Shown in pieces: positions 31,753 to 38,289 of a stretch of 64,000 nt of DNA. Every line of letters begins with the position of its first letter. Positions within the stretch are counted from its first letter, which is position 1. The notes below the pieces were generated by a model. The model was given only the letters and a program-made list of their open reading frames with translations, was not told the DNA's origin and did no database searches. The position numbers were made by a program, and so were the translations under genes. Location of the stretch: contig CAXSGY010000001.1 of the NCBI GenBank assembly GCA_964237235.1, positions 310,001 to 374,000 of the forward strand, given 5' to 3'. The DNA is from GCA-002050365 sp964237235 (GTDB lineage Bacteria; Acidobacteriota; Blastocatellia; Pyrinomonadales; Pyrinomonadaceae).

Positions 31753-32715
31753 ATGATGAAAAACAATCTCACACAATTTGCCGTCGTCCGCGAAGACCCG
31801 CAAATTGAATTAAAAATCGTTGAAGAATTCGGCTTTGAACGCGCTGCGCTGATCGGTTCGGGCGGCTGCACGGCGTTTTGTTTGAAGGCTTTGAAGCCGG
31901 CAATGAAAATTACTCTGATCGAACCGAACCGGGCGCAAATCGAACTCATTAAGGAAAAAATTTCAGTCCTCAAAACCAAAAATCAAAATCTGATTTTCGA
32001 GCGTTTCGGTATCGGCGGACGCAATCCGAACAGTTTAATCGAAGGCGGAAATTTTGAATCTTTGTTTCGAAGCTTTCGGCTTTTCATCAACGAATTTATC
32101 GCTTCCGAAGATGAAATGATTGGAGCTTTTCAAAATAATTCAACAAATTTTTGGCGCGAAGTTTTCACGAATCGTTACTGGACGACGGCGTTCGATTTAT
32201 TTTTTTCCGACTCGCTTTTGACGGCGATGTTTACGACGGCAGCGATTCAGCACGCGCCCGCTAATTCTTATCCGCGATATTTTCAGAATGTTTTGGAAAA
32301 AGGTTTGACGAGAAACGATGCAACGACAAACTATTTTCTGCACCATATTTTTTTGGGCTTTTATTTTAATCAGCCGGACGCTTTGCCGTTTTATTTGAAC
32401 TGCCTGCCGGAAAATCTCGACTTTTGTTTTTTTCAAGATTCCACGCAAAATTATCACGGGTTTGACGGCGCGCAGCTCGTTCATTTCTCGAACATTTTCG
32501 ATTGGTGCGCCGAAACGGAAGTGGAGAAAATTGCCCGCCACGCCGCCGAAAGTTTGGGCAAAAATAGCGTCGTCGTTTATCGTCAACTGAACAACCAAAA
32601 AAATTATCGCCCGCTTTTCGGCGAAAAATTTCGCTGGTTAGACACCTTTGAACTTTTGGAAAAAGACCGCAGTTTATTTTATGAAAACATCGAAATCGGA
32701 GAAAAAATTTTATGA
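31753..32715 (+). CDS. DUF3419/BtaA-like SAM-dependent protein
   Basis: The 320-residue protein has a methyltransferase-like fold start, AALIGSGGCTAFCLKAL, then TLIEPNRAQIELIKEKI, close to the SAM-binding motif and acidic second strand of BtaA/DUF3419 proteins, which transfer a 3-amino-3-carboxypropyl group from SAM to diacylglycerol in betaine-lipid synthesis. The late segment LVHFSNIFDWCAETEVEKIARHAAESLGKNSVVVYR matches the DUF3419 region around LSDxxDW. It starts 111 bases after argD, with two adjacent ATGs (31753 and 31756). It is the first gene of a tightly overlapped operon with a heme-oxygenase-like diiron protein and a GNAT-like protein. Substrate unknown. Confidence 0.6.
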   Translation: MMKNNLTQFAVVREDPQIELKIVEEFGFERAALIGSGGCTAFCLKALKPAMKITLIEPNRAQIELIKEKISVLKTKNQNLIFERFGIGGRNPNSLIEGGNFESLFRSFRLFINEFIASEDEMIGAFQNNSTNFWREVFTNRYWTTAFDLFFSDSLLTAMFTTAAIQHAPANSYPRYFQNVLEKGLTRNDATTNYFLHHIFLGFYFNQPDALPFYLNCLPENLDFCFFQDSTQNYHGFDGAQLVHFSNIFDWCAETEVEKIARHAAESLGKNSVVVYRQLNNQKNYRPLFGEKFRWLDTFELLEKDRSLFYENIEIGEKIL

Positions 32716-33443
32716 CTCTGCAAAATTTAATCGAACGGGTTTTAAAGGATATTGATTACGCCGAAAATCCGTATTTTGTGAATTTGCGCGCCAACACTTT
32801 TGAAAAAGCGGATTTTATCGAAACGCAGATTCAATTTTATTACGCCGTTATTTTTTTCAGCCGTCCGATGGCGGCACTCGCGGCAAAAATTCCCGCGCCC
32901 GAATTGCGGCTGGAAGTTTTGCGAAACATCTGGGAGGAACACGGCGAAGGCACGCTCGCACAGGCGCACGGCAAAACTTTTCTCGAATTCCTAAGGCGGC
33001 TCGGCGGCGTTTCGGAAGATCAGGTTCACTTGCGCGGGCTGTGGGCGGACGTGCGGATTTTCAACACGACGCTTTCGGGCGCGGCGGTTTTGGACGATTT
33101 TATCGTCGCCGTCGGAATGCTCGGAATGATTGAACGAATGTTTTCCGACATTTCCGCGTGGATCGGTCAAAGCGTCGTCGCCAACGGCTGGCTTTCGGAA
33201 AACCAAATGATTCATTACGCTTTGCATCAGGAACTCGACATCAAACACTCGGACGATTTTTTCGCCATCATCGAAACGCCGTTTGCGAAATTGGCTGAAA
33301 GCCGTTATTTAATCGAACAGGGCTTGCGGCTCGGCGCGACGGTTTTTAATAATCTTTACTTCGGTTTGTGGCGCAGCCGGCAAACGCGCTGGATTTTGGA
33401 AAAACCGTTTGTGACATCGCAAGCCGCCGACTATATTCCGTGA
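32712..33443 (+). CDS. Heme-oxygenase-like diiron oxidase/oxygenase (HDO/PqqC/TenA superfamily)
   Basis: The 243-residue, all-helical protein fits the heme-oxygenase-like superfamily. Candidate metal ligands are seen in the expected order: E75/E76 and H77 and H86 in EEHGEGTLAQAHGK, E141 in MIERM, and H172-x3-D176-x2-H179 in HQELDIKHSDD, the set used by HDO enzymes (UndA, BesC, SznF, CADD types) that bind two irons and activate oxygen. The start codon overlaps the end of the DUF3419 gene (ATGA), and the end overlaps the next gene by one base, so the three are tightly coupled. Reactions in the family include fatty-acid and amino-acid oxidative fragmentation, N-oxygenation and self-sacrificing 4-aminobenzoate formation. 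The substrate here is unknown. Confidence 0.72.
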   Translation: MTLQNLIERVLKDIDYAENPYFVNLRANTFEKADFIETQIQFYYAVIFFSRPMAALAAKIPAPELRLEVLRNIWEEHGEGTLAQAHGKTFLEFLRRLGGVSEDQVHLRGLWADVRIFNTTLSGAAVLDDFIVAVGMLGMIERMFSDISAWIGQSVVANGWLSENQMIHYALHQELDIKHSDDFFAIIETPFAKLAESRYLIEQGLRLGATVFNNLYFGLWRSRQTRWILEKPFVTSQAADYIP

Positions 33444-34234
33444 TGGAAATTAAAGTTTTAACCCGCGAAGATTGGGCGGAATTCAGTCCGCGATTACAGG
33501 CGTTTGAAAACGTCGCCGAATATCCATACGGCGCGGATTTTTTCAAACTCGATCACGGCACGAATTATTTCGCGTTTTTCGAGCGGCTTGGCGAACCGTT
33601 TTTTCACGTCGCGCTCGACGGAGAAAAAATCGCCGCCTGCGCCGCCGGAGTTTTGCGAACCGTCGAAATCGAAGGCGAACAAACTAAAATCTGGTATCTG
33701 TGCGATTTAAAGGTCGCCCGCGAATACGCTTCACAAAAAATTCCGGCGAAACTTTTCAGAAAAAATCTTTTCTCGAATTATTTAAAGTGTCCGCGCGGCT
33801 ATGCGGTTTCGATGAATCCTGCGAAAGGGAAAAATCGCGTCGTCAAACTCATCGAACGCTTTCGATGGGTTCCGATTCGCTGCGCGGCGCAGTTAAATTT
33901 TTACAGCTTCGACGAATCGCAGGCGCGAAATTTTCATCCGAACCTCAAATCCGAACTCGGCGAAATTTCATATCTTTCGCTCAGAGGCGTAAAGGATTTA
34001 ATGATGAAAAGCACCGGCGCGCGCCTGCCGCTTTTTCACATTCAACACGGCGTTTGCGCAACACCAACGGCGCAAACTCCTGAAATGCCCGGAACTTATA
34101 TGATCTGCGCGTCGGAAAATTCCGCTCTCGACGCGCTGCTCAAAGATCATTTTCCAGTGTCCGCGACAGCCAGCGTTTTGGCGCATCGAATAAATCCGAA
34201 AAACTGGAATTTCATTTTAACCAGCGATATTTAA
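33443..34234 (+). CDS. GNAT-like acetyltransferase fold protein, third gene of the DUF3419/HDO operon
   Basis: The 263-residue protein starts at ATG 33443, which shares a base with the stop of the diiron gene (TGATG). Its first half, including FFHVALDGEKIAACAAGVLRTVEIEGEQTKIWYLCDLKVAREYASQKIPAKLFRKNLF, follows the GNAT fold pattern, with LCDLKVAREYASQKIPAKLF as a motif-A-like strand and turn. The canonical Q/R-x-x-G-x-G/A is not exact, so binding of acetyl-CoA is less certain than in the gene at 29115. The second half has no recognisable domain. Being in one translationally coupled operon with DUF3419 and diiron proteins suggests one small-molecule pathway. Confidence 0.55.
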   Translation: MEIKVLTREDWAEFSPRLQAFENVAEYPYGADFFKLDHGTNYFAFFERLGEPFFHVALDGEKIAACAAGVLRTVEIEGEQTKIWYLCDLKVAREYASQKIPAKLFRKNLFSNYLKCPRGYAVSMNPAKGKNRVVKLIERFRWVPIRCAAQLNFYSFDESQARNFHPNLKSELGEISYLSLRGVKDLMMKSTGARLPLFHIQHGVCATPTAQTPEMPGTYMICASENSALDALLKDHFPVSATASVLAHRINPKNWNFILTSDI

Positions 34235-34261
34235 TTTTTTTTGTAATCTGAAAAATACTAC

Positions 34262-34291
34262 TTGACCTATAACGATATATCGTGATACAAA
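34262..34291 (+). promoter_or_regulatory. PadR promoter with overlapping operator palindrome
   Basis: TTGACC (34262-34267) can serve as a -35 box and TACAAA (34286-34291) as a weak -10. Between them lies ACGATATATCGT (34272-34283), a perfect 12-base palindrome, in the position where PadR-family repressors commonly bind their own promoter. Confidence 0.55.
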
Positions 34292-34353
34292 TAGTTATAA
34301 CACAACGAAATGATAAGTTTCATTGTAAAATTTTAGAAAAGAGGTAAAAATAA

Positions 34354-34854
34354 ATGTTTGGAAAACATCAATTCAGGTTCGGGCGCGGCGGATGCGGTCC
34401 CGGTTTCAGAGGTGAATTTATGCGAATGCGGCGCGGTGATATTAAGTTTCTGCTTTTGGAAATTTTAAAGGACAATCCGAAACACGGTTACGAAATTATC
34501 AGCGATCTCGAATCGAGAAGCGGCGGCTATCGCCCAAGCGCGGGTTCGGTTTATCCGACTTTGCAGATGCTTGAAGAAGGCGGTTATCTGACCGGCGAAC
34601 AAGTTGAAGGTAAAAAGATTTACACGATTACCGACGAAGGTTTGAAGCTGTTGGAAGAACGCGGCAAAACGGAAAATCCGTTCGCGGCGAATCCGAAAAT
34701 GGCGCAAGCCTTCGAGGTTAGAAAATCGTTGATGAAATTTGGCTCGGCGGTGATGGACGGCGTGCGCAACGGCGACGAAGAAACCGTCAAACGCATTACG
34801 GAAATCGTCAACAAAGCCAGAAAAGACGTTTACTCGATTTTGGCTGACAGCTAA
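34354..34854 (+). CDS. PadR-family transcriptional regulator
   Basis: The 166-residue protein starts at ATG 34354 after AGAGGT. A glycine/arginine-rich N-terminus precedes the PadR winged helix (about residues 26-100): LLLEILKDNPKHGYEIISDLE, the motif SAGSVYPTLQMLEEGGYL and GKKIYTITDEGLKLLEE. The C-terminal part (about 110-166) is helical, as in PadR-s2 types, and dimerises. PadR members repress genes for phenolic-acid or drug response and often their own gene. The palindrome ACGATATATCGT in its promoter is the probable operator. The gene is alone and ends in a good terminator; any target other than itself is not visible. Confidence 0.92.
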   Translation: MFGKHQFRFGRGGCGPGFRGEFMRMRRGDIKFLLLEILKDNPKHGYEIISDLESRSGGYRPSAGSVYPTLQMLEEGGYLTGEQVEGKKIYTITDEGLKLLEERGKTENPFAANPKMAQAFEVRKSLMKFGSAVMDGVRNGDEETVKRITEIVNKARKDVYSILADS

Positions 34855-34881
34855 TTATCAACAATCGAATCGTTAAAATCG

Positions 34882-34914
34882 AAAAAGGGAAGGTCAATCG
34901 CCTTCCCTTTTTTT
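34882..34914 (+). terminator. Rho-independent terminator after padR
   Basis: AAAAGGGAAGG pairs with CCTTCCCTTTT around a 7-base loop, followed by a T-run. It lies 28 bases after the PadR stop, between convergent padR and amt genes. Confidence 0.9.
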
Positions 34915-34943
34915 CATTTAAATTTATATCGCGCCGAACGTTT

Positions 34944-36407
34944 TCATTCGGTCGTATTAAATGCTAATTCGGCTGGAACCAAGTTCGGCTCGATTGAATC
35001 ATTGAATTCGCTTTTAATCGAAATTGACGTTGCCGCGACAAAAGCGTAGGCGTTTTCGCCGTGCTGCGAAACATCGAGTCCGGCGATTTCGTGTTCTTCG
35101 CTGACGCGCAACCCTAAAACCGCGTCAACGAATTTTAAGATTAAAAACGACGCGACGACCGCGAACAAAACGGTCAGTGCGACGGCGATTAATTGATTGA
35201 CAAGCTGCATCGAATTGCCGTCTATCAAACCGACCGGCAGAGCGTTGCCGTCAGCATCTTTGAAAATGGGATTAATCGCTTTGGCGGCTAAAACTCCGGT
35301 CATCAAAGCTCCGAAAATTCCGGCGATGCCGTGAATGCCGAAAACGTCGAGCGTGTCGTCGTAACCGAAGAATGTTTTTAATTTACTGACGGCAAAATAA
35401 CAAATCATTCCCGCACCCAAACCGATGAATAAAGCTGACATCGGCGAAACAAAACCGGCGGCGGGCGTGATGCCGACCAAACCGGCGACCGCGCCGGAAA
35501 TCGCGCCGACCACCGACGGTTTGCCGTGTTTGAGCCATTCGATTGCCGTCCACGAAAGCATCGCCGCCGCCGCCGCGAAATGCGTCGTGACGAACGCGCT
35601 TGTCGCCAGCGAGCCGGACGACAACGCGCTGCCCGCGTTAAATCCGAACCAGCCGACCCAGACGAGACTCGCGCCGATCACGCTTAGAACCGTGTGATGC
35701 GGAATGTTGTCGGCGTTCAGACGCTTGCCGATAAACAAAGCGCAGACGAGCGCGGAAATGCCCGAGGAAATATGCACGACCGTGCCGCCCGCAAAATCAA
35801 GAACCGGAAGCGCGCCGCCGAGCGCGGCGTTGAAAAATCCGCCTTTGCCCCAAACCATATGCGCAAGAGGCAAATAAACGGTGATCGTCCAGAGCGTCGT
35901 AAAGGCAAGCATCGCGCTGAATTTGATGCGTTCGGCAAATGCGCCCGTGATTAAAGCAGGCGTGATAATCGCAAACATTAACTGATAAATCATAAACGTC
36001 TGCTGCGGAATCGTCGCCGCGTAATCGGCGTTCGGCTCGCTGCCGACATTGTTCAGAAACAAATATTGCAGCCCGCCGATGAACGAATTGCCTTCGGAAA
36101 ACGCGAGACTGTAGCCGCAAATCGCCCAGATAATCGTCACCACGCCGACCAGAATAAAGCTCTGCAAAACGGTCGAAAGGACGTTTTTCTGACGCACCAG
36201 CCCGCCGTAAAAAAGCGCGAGTCCGGGAATCGTCATCATTAAAACCAGCGCGGCGCACGTCAGCATCCAACCGTTGTCGGCGTTGCTCTGCGCGGCGTTG
36301 GCGGCGGTTTCCAGTTTTTCAAGCCGCGTCGAGATTTCGCTCTGCTGCGCGAAACCGATAGCCGGCATTAAAAGTAAAGTTAAAAATGCGTATAATTTTA
36401 ATTTCAA
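34944..36407 (-). CDS. amt: Ammonium transporter (Amt family)
   Basis: The 487-residue inner-membrane protein has a cleavable signal-like N-terminus (1-20, ending GFAQ), as in other Amt proteins, then eleven hydrophobic helices. The twin-histidine pore residues are in VVHISSGISALV and FGIHGIAGIFGAL, and GLALFYGGLVRQKNVLST is the family's first-helix signature. It conducts ammonia/ammonium into the cell. An unusual feature is about 25 extra polar residues between signal and first helix. No glnB/glnK partner follows. A sigma54 activator gene is transcribed divergently 188 bases away, and a candidate sigma54 promoter (36522-36535) faces amt, so nitrogen control of this transporter is likely. Confidence 0.95.
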   Translation of the reverse strand: MKLKLYAFLTLLLMPAIGFAQQSEISTRLEKLETAANAAQSNADNGWMLTCAALVLMMTIPGLALFYGGLVRQKNVLSTVLQSFILVGVVTIIWAICGYSLAFSEGNSFIGGLQYLFLNNVGSEPNADYAATIPQQTFMIYQLMFAIITPALITGAFAERIKFSAMLAFTTLWTITVYLPLAHMVWGKGGFFNAALGGALPVLDFAGGTVVHISSGISALVCALFIGKRLNADNIPHHTVLSVIGASLVWVGWFGFNAGSALSSGSLATSAFVTTHFAAAAAMLSWTAIEWLKHGKPSVVGAISGAVAGLVGITPAAGFVSPMSALFIGLGAGMICYFAVSKLKTFFGYDDTLDVFGIHGIAGIFGALMTGVLAAKAINPIFKDADGNALPVGLIDGNSMQLVNQLIAVALTVLFAVVASFLILKFVDAVLGLRVSEEHEIAGLDVSQHGENAYAFVAATSISIKSEFNDSIEPNLVPAELAFNTTE

Positions 36408-36521
36408 TTTTTTACTCCTCGTTATTTGAACAAAGTCGTGATGTCATACCTCTAACAATTTATATGCCGTTTTATTAATTTGTTATAAATAAATCATTTA
36501 AGAGAAATAGTTAGTTTCCGC

Positions 36522-36535
36522 GCACAACAATTTCC
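36522..36535 (-). promoter_or_regulatory. Candidate sigma54 promoter core for amt
   Basis: On the minus strand GG and GC lie exactly ten bases apart (GGAAATTGTTGTGC), the core spacing of -24/-12 promoters. The flanks match the full consensus (TGGCAC-N5-TTGC) only partly. It lies about 115 bases upstream of the amt ATG, which faces a sigma54 activator gene. Confidence 0.35.
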
Positions 36536-36595
36536 TACATTTTTGAAGATTACCGGGATTATGATTACAATAATGTCAGGTTGAGACGCTAAAAT

Positions 36596-38119
36596 ATGAA
36601 TTTTCCTACCTTCCAAACGCTTTCCGAACTGAAAAACATTTCGACGCGGCTCGCCGAAAGCAAAAATCCGACGACTATTTTCGCGGAAATTTTGCAGGTA
36701 ATTGCCAAACATTTTCATCTCTCTAAAAGTTTTATCGCCCTTTATAAATCGGATGTTGATAAACTTCAGCTTGCTTCGAGCGACGGCTTTACGGCGACCG
36801 AATTCAGGCGTTTTAATAATCATCTCGAAAACTCCGTTCTGCAAAAAGCATTTGTTGAGGGCAAAAGTTTGATTGATTCAACAAAGGGCAATAAAACGAC
36901 AATTTTGTCGAATTTTCCGTGGATTTCAGAAACAAAGAAAGTTTTTGTCGTCAGCGTTCCGGTAAAAACCAAAGACGAGCAAATCGGAATGATTGGCGGT
37001 TTCGGCTCAATGGCTGCGAAAACCGACTTTAAGGAGATAGAAATTTTCCTGCAGATCGTCGCGGGAATGATCGCGCAGTCAATCCGCGTCGAGCGCGTTT
37101 TCAGCGGCGAAAACGAAAAGCTTTTAGCGGAAAATTTAGAGCTTCTGAACGAATTACGCGAACGCTACGATTTCGGTCATATCGTCGGCAGTTCAAATGA
37201 GATGCGCCGCGTTTATCAACAGGTTTCGCAGGTCGCACGGACAAACGCGACGGTTCTTCTGCGCGGCGAATCGGGAACGGGTAAGGAATTAATCGCCAAT
37301 GCGATTCATTACAATTCGCTGCGCGCGAAAAAGGCTTTAATCAAAATCAACTGCGCCGCGCTGCCGGAAACCTTGATCGAATCGGAGCTTTTCGGTTATG
37401 AACGCGGCGCGTTTACGGGCGCGCAAACGCGCAAAAAAGGACGCTTTGAAATCGCCGACGGCGGCACGATTTTCCTCGACGAAATCGGTGATTTGCCGCC
37501 CTTGACACAGATCAAACTTCTGCGCGTTTTGCAGGAGCGCGAATTCGAGCGACTCGGCGGCACGGAAACGATTAAGACGAATGTGCGCCTGATTGCCGCG
37601 ACGAATAAAAATCTCGAAGCAGCGATGGCGGACGGTTTGTTCAGGGAAGATTTATATTACCGCTTAAATGTTTTCACGATTTTTCTGCCGCCGCTTCATG
37701 AACGCAAATCAGATATTTTGCTCCTCGCCGAAACGTTCGTCGAAAAATATGCCCGCGAACACGGCAAAACGATCAAACGCATTTCAACGCCGGCGATTGA
37801 TATGCTTTCGAGCTATCATTATCCGGGCAACGTGCGCGAACTCGAAAACGTCATCGAACGCGCCGTTCTTGTCTGCGAAGGCGAAGTCGTTCACGGTCAT
37901 CACCTGCCGCCGACTTTGCAAATGGCGGATACGACCGATACGGTAACGCAAATTTCGCTGGCGACGGCGGTCGAAACTTTCGAGCGCGATTTGATTCAGG
38001 ACACGCTCAAAACCACGCGCGGCAACCGCGCCAAAGCCGCCAAGCTGCTCAATACGACCGAGCGGATTCTTTGTTATAAAATCAAAAATTACAAAATCGA
38101 ACCGCGCCGTTTTAAGTAA
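36596..38119 (+). CDS. Sigma54-dependent activator with GAF sensor (NifA/NtrC-like)
   Basis: The 507-residue regulator has an N-terminal GAF domain (about residues 20-170), a AAA+ domain (about 195-425) with Walker A GESGTGKE, the sigma54-contact loop GAFTGA (intact, in YERGAFTGAQTRKKGRFE) and Walker B GGTIFLDEIGDLP, then a Fis-type helix-turn-helix at the C-terminus (GNRAKAAKLLNTTERILCYKIKNYKI). Such proteins oligomerise at enhancer sites and hydrolyse ATP to open sigma54 promoters. The layout GAF-AAA-Fis is that of NifA-type activators, but no nif genes are here. It is divergent from amt, so nitrogen assimilation is its most likely task. Confidence 0.9.
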   Translation: MNFPTFQTLSELKNISTRLAESKNPTTIFAEILQVIAKHFHLSKSFIALYKSDVDKLQLASSDGFTATEFRRFNNHLENSVLQKAFVEGKSLIDSTKGNKTTILSNFPWISETKKVFVVSVPVKTKDEQIGMIGGFGSMAAKTDFKEIEIFLQIVAGMIAQSIRVERVFSGENEKLLAENLELLNELRERYDFGHIVGSSNEMRRVYQQVSQVARTNATVLLRGESGTGKELIANAIHYNSLRAKKALIKINCAALPETLIESELFGYERGAFTGAQTRKKGRFEIADGGTIFLDEIGDLPPLTQIKLLRVLQEREFERLGGTETIKTNVRLIAATNKNLEAAMADGLFREDLYYRLNVFTIFLPPLHERKSDILLLAETFVEKYAREHGKTIKRISTPAIDMLSSYHYPGNVRELENVIERAVLVCEGEVVHGHHLPPTLQMADTTDTVTQISLATAVETFERDLIQDTLKTTRGNRAKAAKLLNTTERILCYKIKNYKIEPRRFK

Positions 38120-38175
38120 CCGGCGGCATTCATCAGAAATGCTTGCGTCAAACGCAATACGCGAAATTTGAAATG

Positions 38176-38279
38176 AAATTAACAGGGATGAAGAGGACGC
38201 AAAGGATATTTTTTGATTTAATTGATGCTGTCAAATATTCTCAAAAAGTTCCTTTTATCCTCTTCATCCCTGTTAATTT
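38176..38279. repeat. Three-copy 10-11-mer hairpin (TTAACAGGGAT / GAAGAGGA / AAAGGAT type)
   Basis: Arms 38176-38206 and 38250-38279 pair over about 30 bases with a few mismatches and one length difference around a 43-base A/T-rich loop. Each arm is three degenerate copies ending in GGAT or GGA. It fills the gap between convergent activator and thrA genes, so it may also end transcripts. Confidence 0.8.
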
Positions 38280-38289
38280 TTTCTATTTT

